Shown: positions 1 through 5,003 of the stretch, one piece after another
Numbering within the stretch: the stretch's first letter is position 1
Layout of the letters: every line of letters starts with the position of its first letter
Assembly: GCA_051275765.1 (NCBI GenBank)
Contig: JBNMOV010000388.1
Location: 1-5,003 of the forward strand
DNA: 5,003 nucleotides
Origin: JAHDCE01 sp051275765
GTDB taxonomy: Bacteria > Bacteroidota > Bacteroidia > Chitinophagales > Saprospiraceae
Direction of reading: 5' to 3'
Program-made: the position numbers and the translations under genes
The notes under the pieces: generated by a model
Seen by the model: only the letters and a program-made list of their open reading frames with translations
Databases searched by the model: none
Told to the model about the DNA's origin: nothing

Positions 1-90
1 TATTTGAAGCTAAGGAGCAAAAGAAGCTAAAAGTAACAAATGTTATTAAAGCGAGTTTATTTTGTTTAGGATTTACAAGCTTTTGTAGCG
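1..90. repeat. Left copy of 90-bp terminal direct repeat
   Basis: These 90 bases match 4914-5003 in the same orientation with a single difference (G at 15, T at 4928). Within the unit the octamer GAAGCTAA occurs twice, at 6-13 and 23-30. All frames are stop-rich, so it is very probably non-coding. The sequence after it (91 to about 190) has the same character and probably belongs to the same element, but the right copy is cut by the window end so this cannot be tested here. That the match is flush with both window ends is not informative: any contig that starts and stops inside copies of one repeat shows this. Confidence 0.95.
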
Positions 91-108
91 TTAAAAACGC
101 TGTACAGC
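87..108. repeat. Two overlapping palindromes in the left repeat
   Basis: AGCGTT (87-92) and AACGCT (96-101) form a 6-bp stem around AAA. The overlapping decamer GCTGTACAGC (99-108) is a perfect palindrome, so the two structures are mutually exclusive. The window's right end stops after the first four bases of the matching site. A weaker inverted repeat, TTCTTTT (121-127) with AAAAGAA (136-142), follows. Confidence 0.7.
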
Positions 109-189
109 GGTGATTTTTGATTCTTTTTATCTAGGAAAAGAATAAGAAAAACTTTTGTTACTAAACCAAAAACACAACGGAATTTTGAT

Positions 190-218
190 TAAAAAGCATA
201 GGATTTTGAGCATCCTAT
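190..218 (-). terminator. Intrinsic terminator of the decayed TPR-cyclase gene
   Basis: On the minus strand ATAGGAT (218-212), a 7-base loop and ATCCTAT (204-198) form a perfect 7-bp stem, followed by GC and a run of five T (complement of A191-A195). It lies 25 bases after the TAG stop of the minus-strand pseudogene, the expected place for its terminator. It also marks roughly where the dispersed repeat ends and native gene sequence begins. Confidence 0.6.
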
Positions 219-242
219 TTATTCGCCATCCCTAAGCATGTT

Positions 243-718
243 CTAAAGTGCTTTTTCTACCCGATACATCTTCATTATCCCTTTATTCTTTACTTCAAAT
301 TCTCCTCTATACACACATTTGAAATCGTTTTGTGTTTTTGCATTATATAAATCTTTATTCTCTAAATAAATCTGTGCCAAATGATGTCTAAATTGATATT
401 TGCTAGTAGCACCTGTATTTTTTTTATCGCTAATCTTAAATATTGTTCAGCTCTTTTTAATTTATCTAAATTATGAAAAGCTATGCCCATATTAGAATAT
501 AATATAGATAAATCAAGGTTGATTTTATTGTTGTTTTTATAAATATTTTCTGCTTGGTTTAAATAAATTAGAGCATTAGCATAATCTTTTTATTTGATAA
601 AAAGTTAAAATGAGATATTTTGTATTATCATTTTCTTAAATTCAGTGGCTTTTAAAGTTTGGCTTCGTTATTGAAATAAGGATATAAGTAATAATGATAG
701 GATGTATATTCTATTTAT
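243..718 (-). pseudogene. Decayed TPR-containing adenylate/guanylate cyclase gene with internal deletion
   Basis: Read on the minus strand this is a broken exported TPR protein. From 718 it encodes NRIYILSLLLISLFQ, a signal-peptide-like segment whose start codon is now ATA. An in-frame TAA follows (670-668), then SQTLKATEFKK. Frame changes are needed near the A-runs at 634-631, 591-587 and 425-418. Between them are good TPR segments such as KDYANALIYLNQAENIY and NMGIAFHNLDKLKRAEQYL, then HHLAQIYLENKDLYNAK. The reading then passes directly into YRGEFEVKNKGIMKMY (within 323-243), which resembles the extreme C-terminus of class III nucleotide cyclases. In Bacteroidota, such cyclases often have TPRs, a membrane helix and a C-terminal catalytic domain; here everything between is gone, so no activity is possible. 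The TPR call is firm; the cyclase call rests on a short tail. The homopolymer indels could partly be sequencing error, but the deletion, the internal stop and the lost ATG could not. Confidence 0.75.
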
Positions 719-742
719 AATGAGTTACTTAAAATAATAATA

Positions 743-1096
743 ATGAAAAACCTACTTATTTTTACGAGCCTTGCTTTTTATTTAGTTTTTGCGACGTCTT
801 GTAATACTGACATTTGTAAAACGACTGATGCTAGTGTATATGGTTTTGTCTTGGATGCAGAAACAGGAGATCCTATTCCTTTTGCTAAGGTATTTGTAAG
901 TGGTGATACCGCTCAGTCAACTAAGGCAGATGCTAAAGGCAGCTATACTTTTATAGATTTGGATAATGGTAATTATGTGCTTAGTGCATCATCTAGTAAA
1001 TACTTGACTGAATTTGTCAATACTCGCCTAGAAGGAGATGCTTGTATTAAGAAGGATATTAAAATGAATAAGAATACGCAGTTGTCTATAAAATAG
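743..1096 (+). CDS. Small lipoprotein with carboxypeptidase-regulatory-like domain
   Basis: This 117-residue exported lipoprotein begins MKNLLIFTSLAFYLVFATSC: a short basic start, a hydrophobic core and a lipobox-like ATSC with the lipidated cysteine at 20. Residues 32-108 form one carboxypeptidase-regulatory-like beta-sandwich (SVYGFVLDAETGDPIPFAKV, then TKADAKGSYTF and GNYVL), a non-enzymatic fold common in Bacteroidota surface proteins. It aligns without gaps over its whole length to the N-terminal half of the protein at 1370-2002, then stops exactly where that protein's second domain begins. Cysteines 25 and 101 are absent from the paralogue and could form a disulfide. The ATG is preceded by A/T-rich sequence with no Shine-Dalgarno, as is normal in this phylum. 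It starts 24 bases from the divergent pseudogene's start, and a strong terminator follows. Its binding partner or role is unknown. Confidence 0.88.
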   Translation: MKNLLIFTSLAFYLVFATSCNTDICKTTDASVYGFVLDAETGDPIPFAKVFVSGDTAQSTKADAKGSYTFIDLDNGNYVLSASSSKYLTEFVNTRLEGDACIKKDIKMNKNTQLSIK

Positions 1097-1124
1097 ATAT
1101 TTACTTAGATGACTAATTATTAGG

Positions 1125-1163
1125 AGCAGCCCTTACTACAAAGTAGTAAGGGCTGCTTCTTTT
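1125..1163 (+). terminator. Strong rho-independent terminator after the small lipoprotein gene
   Basis: A perfect 15-bp stem, AGCAGCCCTTACTAC (1125-1139) with GTAGTAAGGGCTGCT (1143-1157), closes an AAA loop and is followed by TCTTTT. The minus-strand side lacks a T-run, so it acts on plus-strand transcripts. It makes separate transcription of the two paralogous lipoprotein genes likely. Confidence 0.92.
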
Positions 1164-1369
1164 ATCTCTAAATTTCAACATCTAATTATCTCAATACAAC
1201 GTTACCAAAAAATAAAGAAAAAGAGAATAATTAGAATAAACTCTTAAAGTATTTTGTAAAGTATGCGAATGAGGTTAAGGTGTAGTTAAAGGATTTTTAG
1301 TATAAGTTTTTTGACAATATATTAGATTTATAAATAAGCAAATATTATTAATTCAAAACTAAATCCATT
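1164..1369. other. AT-rich spacer upstream of the two-domain lipoprotein gene
   Basis: No coding signal or repeat is visible. The spacer must carry the promoter of the following gene because a terminator precedes it. A TTGACA (1311-1316) and a TATAAA (1329-1334) are present but only 12 bases apart, and no TTTG plus TAnnTTTG pair (the Bacteroidota sigma consensus) occurs at proper spacing, so no promoter is assigned. Confidence 0.5.
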
Positions 1370-2002
1370 ATGAAGAATTTTACAATTATCACATTATTTT
1401 TATCGATTATCTTATTGTCATCATCTTGTGAATCAGACTTTTGGGGCATGGAAGATAGTGGAGTATATGGTGTAGTTAGAGATATGGAGACAGGAGATCC
1501 TATTCGAAATGCATTAGTTCACATCACTGGTTCTGAAGATAAAACTACACAAACAGATGCCAGTGGCAATTACCTCTTTGAAAATATGAGACCAGGTAAT
1601 TATCTGTTGAGTGTAGAGGCATTTCGTTATTTTACGCCTTTTGTAGAAACGACTGTTTTTGCCAATGATTTGACGAAGCAAGACATTGAAATGGAATATC
1701 ATTCCTTATTATCTACGCATACTTTAGATTTTGGAACACAGTATGAGGAACTGGAAATCGTAGTGACTAATATTCTGGATAGACCAATAGATGTAGATAC
1801 AGATGAAGACGAAATTTGGATGGTCGTACAAGAATCTATTTCTGGATTAGCACCAGGGCAGTCAGAAATCATCACTGTTCAAATCAATAGAATATTCATG
1901 GATGCAGGCAACTTTTCTGTTCCATTGATTATAGACATAGAAGAAGATTTTGGCTTCGATATCTATGAATCCTATGTAGTGAATGTGAATGTTCAGAATT
2001 AA
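1370..2002 (+). CDS. Two-domain lipoprotein: carboxypeptidase-regulatory-like plus BACON-like
   Basis: The 210-residue product has a signal peptide ending LLSSSC, with the probable lipidated cysteine at 20, the same position as in its upstream paralogue. Residues 32-108 are a carboxypeptidase-regulatory-like beta-sandwich (VYGVVRDMETGDPI, TDASGNYLF, GNYLLS). Residues 118-208 look like a BACON or related Ig-like domain: LDFG at 119-122, a beta strand ending in TN (133-134), W150, then LAPGQSEIITVQINR (160-174) and the strand GNFSVPLIID. BACON domains are Bacteroidota beta-sandwiches thought to bind glycans or mucin; here the domain is C-terminal and acidic. The protein probably sits on the outer membrane. 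It shares a 16-base identical block, ACAGGAGATCCTATTC, with its neighbour (1490-1505 and 863-878), supporting local duplication. No enzyme domain is present, so a structural or binding role is inferred. The BACON call is from pattern alone. Confidence 0.88.
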   Translation: MKNFTIITLFLSIILLSSSCESDFWGMEDSGVYGVVRDMETGDPIRNALVHITGSEDKTTQTDASGNYLFENMRPGNYLLSVEAFRYFTPFVETTVFANDLTKQDIEMEYHSLLSTHTLDFGTQYEELEIVVTNILDRPIDVDTDEDEIWMVVQESISGLAPGQSEIITVQINRIFMDAGNFSVPLIIDIEEDFGFDIYESYVVNVNVQN

Positions 2003-2006
2003 GGAT

Positions 2007-2058
2007 TAGCAATTGGAAATTAGGAGTGTGTAAGTGCAATCCTAGTTTCCAATTGCTA
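2007..2058. terminator. Inverted repeat between convergent genes, probable bidirectional terminator
   Basis: TAGCAATTGGAAATTAGGA (2007-2025) and its near-perfect complement (2040-2058) form a 19-bp stem with one mismatch (a G-T wobble in one strand's RNA) and a 14-base loop. It starts four bases after the plus-strand lipoprotein stop and includes the TAG stop (2058-2056) of the minus-strand regulator. Neither side has a real T-run, so termination is inferred from position and stem length. Confidence 0.6.
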
Positions 2059-2805
2059 TAAATTATCCAACATCTCGATCACCGCTGATTTCTTTCGTAC
2101 AGATACTGGAATTCTATCTCCATTTTTCATTTTGATATAGCCACCATCCTTTCTGATGTATTCCTGGATATATTCTGTATTAATGAGGTGCGACTGATGC
2201 GTACGAATAAAAGTATGCTCTGAAAACATCTGATCAAACTGCTTGAGTGTGCGAGTGACGAAAATCCTTTCTCCAGATTTAAACGTAAACATGGTATTAT
2301 TTCCATCCGATTCGCAACGGATGATATTTTCTATTTCTACTACCGCTATTTTTTCTTGTGTAGAAAGAGAAATTCGCTTAGGCAATGAATCTGGATCATT
2401 GATGGTTTCCTTTAGGATATCTATACTTTCCTTAGATGAAGCCATTTTTAAGGTTTGTTTGGCTCTTACTACCGCCTTTTCCAAATCTGTAGGATTGATA
2501 GGTTTCAATAAATAATCAATCGCAGAAAACCTAAACGCCTTGATAGCATGTTCTTCGTAAGCTGTCACGAAGATGATTTTACTAGAAATATCTGGAAATA
2601 TTTCTAACAGATCGAAACCAGTACCATCTCCCAACATAATATCAAGAAACAATAAATCTGGTTGTTTTTTACGCAGCAGTTTTGCAGCATTCACCACACT
2701 ATTCGCAGTACCAATGATATCTACATCAGGGCATTTATCATTCAGATCCGCTTTCAAAAGTTCTATTGCTTGAGGCATATCATCCACTAAAATCGCTGTT
2801 GGCAT
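2056..2805 (-). CDS. LytTR-family response regulator
   Basis: This 249-residue cytoplasmic two-component regulator has an N-terminal receiver domain (about 3-118) and a C-terminal LytTR DNA-binding domain (about 144-247). The receiver has the acidic pair D8-D9, phospho-acceptor D55 in LLFLDIMLGDGTGFDLL, T81 and K101 in DYLLKP, so every catalytic residue is present. The LytTR part shows the usual IRTHQSHLIN (200-209) and GDRIPVSVRKK (229-239). Length and layout are standard for the LytT/AlgR group. Partners are normally membrane histidine kinases of the His_kinase (LytS-like) type encoded next door; none is present here, although the neighbour at 3594-2905 is a membrane protein. The ATG is the only sensible start; an ATG 19 bases upstream is out of frame. 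The 99-base leader shows no terminator, so co-transcription with the upstream gene is possible. Target genes are unknown. Confidence 0.95.
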   Translation of the reverse strand: MPTAILVDDMPQAIELLKADLNDKCPDVDIIGTANSVVNAAKLLRKKQPDLLFLDIMLGDGTGFDLLEIFPDISSKIIFVTAYEEHAIKAFRFSAIDYLLKPINPTDLEKAVVRAKQTLKMASSKESIDILKETINDPDSLPKRISLSTQEKIAVVEIENIIRCESDGNNTMFTFKSGERIFVTRTLKQFDQMFSEHTFIRTHQSHLINTEYIQEYIRKDGGYIKMKNGDRIPVSVRKKSAVIEMLDNL

Positions 2806-2904
2806 AATTTTCGTTTTTTGTCATTTTATCTGGTCAGAAGCAAGGTTTATGATTTTGTATGGGAAGACGCAGAATATTGCATTTCTACATTTTTCCACTA
2901 TTCA

Positions 2905-3594
2905 CTAAATTTCCCCTGCTATTGGTTTGTCTTTTATGTTTGCGAATTTTTCTATTTCCTGCTCTATATACAAAGCCTGTTGCGGTTTATTGACTCCTTT
3001 GATGATCTTGATTTCCTCCTTCGATTTCATGATAGCCACTACGCTATAGACATAATTTGGATTTCCATTAGTAGAACCATTAGAGTATTTTTTGACATAA
3101 AGTTGCTCTATATCATTGGTCTCTAGCTGGTGTTCTTTGAAAAACAGTTGAAACGGGCGATGTTGTATATTGATATAATGAGAATCTACAGTAATATAGC
3201 TGGTATTAAATAGTGCAGCCAAGGACCAATACAAAAAGCCAAGTCCTATCGCAAGATGAATACTCATGAAAAGCAAGACCTCAGTTTCGCCAGAAATAAT
3301 GATGACCAAAGCCATAGGAAAAAGAATTCCATTCCAAACCAGAGTAAAAAACATCAAGAATTTACTAGCAGTATGTCGCCAATCTATTTTGATTTCCAAT
3401 TCAGAAAACATCTTCAATACCTCTATCCCTTTGGGAATCACAAATATTTCTGCCTTCTTAGGTGCTACACCTACTTCATTTTCTATATTGAATAAGACAT
3501 GGCATTGACTGCATTTAGCCAATCCCTTGTCTATATTTATATCATTATAAAGTATCTTTTCTTCACAATTAGGACAACTTAAATTCTTATACAT
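2905..3594 (-). CDS. Zinc-ribbon, two-helix membrane protein with PH-like C-terminal domain
   Basis: A 229-residue protein of unknown function. The N-terminus is a four-cysteine zinc ribbon, C7-x2-C10 and C28-x2-C31, like the MJ0042 type. Two hydrophobic segments follow (about 77-100 and 106-128), joined by a short SGETE loop, forming a helical hairpin. Residues 132-217 read as a small beta-rich domain (TSYITVDSHYINIQHRPF, then IEQLYVKKY, YSVVAIM and IKIIKG) ending in the helix QALYIEQEIEKF, and the tail DKPIAGE. This resembles bacterial PH-like domains of conserved hypothetical membrane proteins found in several phyla; the match is from memory of pattern, not a search. The loop SNGSTNGNPN (171-180) is low-complexity. 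Both soluble parts probably face the cytoplasm, as zinc ribbons usually do. It lies 99 bases ahead of the LytTR regulator on the same strand; a link is possible but unsupported. Confidence 0.85.
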   Translation of the reverse strand: MYKNLSCPNCEEKILYNDINIDKGLAKCSQCHVLFNIENEVGVAPKKAEIFVIPKGIEVLKMFSELEIKIDWRHTASKFLMFFTLVWNGILFPMALVIIISGETEVLLFMSIHLAIGLGFLYWSLAALFNTSYITVDSHYINIQHRPFQLFFKEHQLETNDIEQLYVKKYSNGSTNGNPNYVYSVVAIMKSKEEIKIIKGVNKPQQALYIEQEIEKFANIKDKPIAGEI

Positions 3595-3634
3595 AATTAA
3601 AAATTTAATGCATTCTTAAAGTCTGTAGTATTCT

Positions 3635-3655
3635 AAAAAAGTCCTCTGTAGAGAA
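3635..3655 (-). terminator. Weak possible terminator after the YD-repeat gene
   Basis: On the minus strand TTCTC (3655-3651) and GAGGA (3646-3642) form a 5-bp stem with one G-T pair around a 4-base loop, followed by one base and six T (3640-3635). It sits 15 bases after the stop of the gene at 4471-3671. The stem is short, so read-through into the zinc-ribbon gene is likely. Confidence 0.35.
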
Positions 3656-3670
3656 TTAGGGATCTAGCGT

Positions 3671-4471
3671 CTATTCTAAATAATACTCATACAAAAACTC
3701 ATATACCTTAATTTCCTCCTCATCACTAGAAATCCTGAACCAATCCTTTCTTATACTCAACAGCCCCAAATCATTATAAAAATAAGTAGAAGAAGACATC
3801 ACTATTCCATTGGCGAGTTCCTCAGTTTTAGTAATTCTATTTTTTTTGTCGTAATATTTTTGTTGCTTTGCAGTAGGTATATTTTGACTTAAAGTTAAGG
3901 AAGAAATCATATTTCCTATACCATTATAGCGATAAATTTCTCTAATAGGGGAATAGGTAGGTGAATCATTAGAGAGCCGCTTATCCGTCATTTTCCCATA
4001 TTTATTATGAGAGAAATTATAAGCCAACATCTTTTTCCTAAAGTAAACCACTTGCTTCAACATACCATACTTGTCATATACATATTGTAAGCTAGTCGAG
4101 TCAGCATCTTGATTAAAAGAATGAATTCTCTCTATCTGTCCAGATGCTAAGTATTCATATCTTAAAGAATCCTTTTCACCTTCCATCATAAAGGAAGATT
4201 TTATAATTCGTCCATTCATACCAAAAGAATCCTTGCGGACAATATAACCTTCCTCCGCAGGAAGATCCACAGTGGAGACTTCCATCATGCTTCTATCCTT
4301 GATATTATTTTGTTGATAGATCTCTCGAGCATAGGGCATATCTAAGAGATACATATCATACGCATCAGCAGTCAGCTCTTTCAATGTAGGCTTATTTTCC
4401 TTATCACAACCCCTTTGCTGCAACTGCATCACTGCTAAAAAAAGTAAAGGCATTAATTTTAATATCCTCAT
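3671..4471 (-). CDS. Exported YD-repeat-like protein, probable lipoprotein
   Basis: This 266-residue protein begins with a signal peptide (MRILKLMPLLFLAVMQLQQRGC). Cysteine 22 followed by DKEN suggests a lipoprotein, but QRG is a poor lipobox, so the anchor is uncertain. From residue 76 it contains about six degenerate aromatic-rich units of roughly 21-29 residues, each with a Y-x-Y core and then a G or N turn: RYEYLASGQIERI (104), YVYDKYGMLKQV (130), YNFSHNKYGKM (151), YRYNGIGNMISS (180), KYYDKKNRITKT (205) and YFYNDLGLLSI (230), ending YEFLYEYYLE. This is the RHS/YD-repeat style of beta-hairpin repeat. With only six units and no toxin or core domain it is not an Rhs toxin; small exported YD-like proteins are frequent in Bacteroidota with no known role. 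A paralogue of MORN-like YwqK proteins is an alternative. Start at 4471 keeps the basic n-region; Met7 is possible. Confidence 0.82.
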   Translation of the reverse strand: MRILKLMPLLFLAVMQLQQRGCDKENKPTLKELTADAYDMYLLDMPYAREIYQQNNIKDRSMMEVSTVDLPAEEGYIVRKDSFGMNGRIIKSSFMMEGEKDSLRYEYLASGQIERIHSFNQDADSTSLQYVYDKYGMLKQVVYFRKKMLAYNFSHNKYGKMTDKRLSNDSPTYSPIREIYRYNGIGNMISSLTLSQNIPTAKQQKYYDKKNRITKTEELANGIVMSSSTYFYNDLGLLSIRKDWFRISSDEEEIKVYEFLYEYYLE

Positions 4472-4740
4472 AATACTTACCGTAATAGATGATTAGATAA
4501 TACCTTCTTTTTCAAACCAAAACCATTCCAAGCCATTCCTAATACCAATTTAAATTTATAAAGTCGCATTAAATTCTTGGAATTATATGCGACATTTATG
4601 ATTTTAGGGAGTAGGTAATAAATAGATAGGTTGCTCAAAATTTAAAATGAAAAGTTCCCCGTGTTTTTGAACAATGTGGTTTCGCTCTTTTTAACTATTT
4701 TTTTAAAGATATAAAACCATAAGCAATTGTACAAACATAA
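4472..4740. other. Gene-free AT-rich region upstream of the YD-repeat gene
   Basis: All frames are short and stop-rich, with no protein-like remnant. It should hold the promoter of the minus-strand gene starting at 4471, but no TTTG/TAnnTTTG pair at correct spacing is visible. The only marked structure is the hairpin at 4563-4593. Confidence 0.5.
4563..4593. repeat. 31-base hairpin-forming inverted repeat
   Basis: GTCGCATTAAATTC (4563-4576) and GAATTATATGCGAC (4580-4593) pair over 14 positions with two central mismatches and a TTG loop. The outer seven pairs (GTCGCAT/ATGCGAC) are perfect. It is not next to any stop codon: the nearest gene starts 92 bases away and reads leftward. It is therefore more likely a dispersed palindromic element or a regulatory site than a terminator. 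Confidence 0.65.
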
Positions 4741-4793
4741 AAGATCGAAGCCCAAAGTTCCGCCTTTCAGCGTTTAGTGGATGAACGAATGAT

Positions 4794-4852
4794 TTTCGAT
4801 GCAATCGAAATGAATGTCTAGTAGACATTCAAAATGAGAGAACCGCTAGCGG
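4794..4852. repeat. Cluster of three palindromes inside the right repeat
   Basis: TTTCGAT (4794-4800) and ATCGAAA (4804-4810) form a 7-bp stem around GCA. Immediately next to it TGAATGTCTA (4811-4820) and TAGACATTCA (4822-4831) form a perfect 10-bp inverted repeat around one G. CCGCTAGCGG (4843-4852) is a perfect 10-base palindrome. None has a terminator T-run. Confidence 0.85.
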
Positions 4853-4913
4853 GTAGTGCAGAAAATCCGTTAAAAGCAAAATACTGTTTGAGCATAAACT
4901 GCTGTAAAACAAA

Positions 4914-5003
4914 TATTTGAAGCTAAGTAGCAAAAGAAGCTAAAAGTAACAAATGTTATTAAAGCGAGTTTATTTTGTTTAGGATTTACAAGCTTTTGTA
5001 GCG
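4914..5003. repeat. Right copy of 90-bp terminal direct repeat
   Basis: Identical to 1-90 at 89 of 90 positions, same orientation; T4928 replaces G15. The copy ends in AGCG, the first four bases of the hairpin seen complete at 87-101. The octamer GAAGCTAA again occurs twice (4919-4926 and 4936-4943). Confidence 0.95.

Larger units (their letters stand above)
4741..5003. repeat. Right copy of dispersed palindrome-rich repeat (truncated by window end)
   Basis: The last 90 bases (4914-5003) repeat the window start with one mismatch. The stretch before it, from about 4741, is less AT-rich than its surroundings and dense in palindromes, so it probably belongs to the same element. If so, joining 4741-5003 to 91-190 gives a unit of about 360 bases. 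The left edge is a guess from composition. A stop-interrupted plus-strand frame (4741-4818, then 4825-4917) gives protein-like text (AFQRLVDERMIFDAIEMNV) but has two adjacent stops and no start signals, so no gene is called. Confidence 0.6.

Noticed and set aside
1311..1334. TTGACA and TATAAA as a sigma-70 type promoter
   Set aside because: The boxes are only 12 bases apart, and the Bacteroidota primary sigma factor uses different elements; not called as a promoter.
1514..1702. Minus-strand open frame of 62 codons
   Set aside because: It is antisense to the two-domain lipoprotein gene and has no recognisable features.
2243..2773. Plus-strand open frames opposite the response regulator
   Set aside because: The minus-strand reading has intact receiver and LytTR motifs; the opposite frames have none.
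2818..3126. Aromatic-rich open frame on the plus strand that looks like a membrane protein
   Set aside because: Most of it is the antisense of the zinc-ribbon gene's well-supported C-terminal coding sequence; its hydrophobic look comes from complementing A-rich codons.
3256..3508. Two overlapping plus-strand open frames of about 80 codons
   Set aside because: They lie wholly opposite the zinc-ribbon/membrane gene and show no signal peptide, motif or start context.
4741..4918. Protein-like plus-strand frame in the right repeat
   Set aside because: It has two adjacent stops at 4819-4824, lies over strong palindromes and has no start signal; more likely chance coding text in a non-coding repeat.
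1..5003. The window as a complete small plasmid or phage circle
   Set aside because: No replication, partition, mobilisation or structural genes; the end repeat carries a mismatch; the content is ordinary chromosomal-type genes.
4914..5003. Terminal repeats as IS or integron (attC-like) ends
   Set aside because: The repeats are direct rather than inverted, no transposase or integrase is present, and genes between them run in both directions with their own terminators.

Overview
The window looks like chromosomal DNA of an AT-rich member of the Bacteroidota (perhaps the Saprospiria/Chitinophagia or Flavobacteriia side; the exact lineage cannot be read from 5 kb). The reasons are short lipoproteins with carboxypeptidase-regulatory-like and BACON-like domains, a LytTR response regulator, A-rich translation starts without clear Shine-Dalgarno sequences, and very AT-rich spacers. 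There is no replication gene, transposase, tRNA, rRNA or CRISPR array.

Layout. Positions 1 to about 190 belong to a dispersed non-coding repeat: the first 90 bases return with one mismatch as the last 90 bases of the window. Next, on the minus strand (718 to 243), lies a decayed gene. Stitching its frames together gives a signal peptide, TPR helices and then, abruptly, only the last ~26 residues of what looks like a class III adenylate/guanylate cyclase. Its own intrinsic terminator (190-218) survives. Two plus-strand paralogous lipoprotein genes follow (743-1096 and 1370-2002), the second carrying an extra BACON-like domain. A strong terminator separates them. A 19-bp inverted repeat (2007-2058) lies between the second lipoprotein gene and the convergent minus-strand genes.

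The minus-strand block, in order of transcription, is: a YD-repeat-like exported protein (4471-3671), a zinc-ribbon/two-helix/PH-like membrane protein (3594-2905), and a LytTR response regulator (2805-2056) with no sensor kinase beside it. Spacers of 76 and 99 bases mean these need not form one operon. From 4472 to the end there is no gene, only an isolated hairpin (4563-4593) and then the dispersed repeat with several closely packed palindromes.

The genes do not form a recognisable pathway. The window reads as an ordinary chromosome segment between two copies of a repeat, with surface lipoproteins, an orphan regulator and a decaying signalling gene. The most interesting items are the collapsed TPR-cyclase gene, the palindrome-rich repeat that bounds the window, and the one-domain/two-domain lipoprotein pair. 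I found no clear sign of a new multi-gene system.
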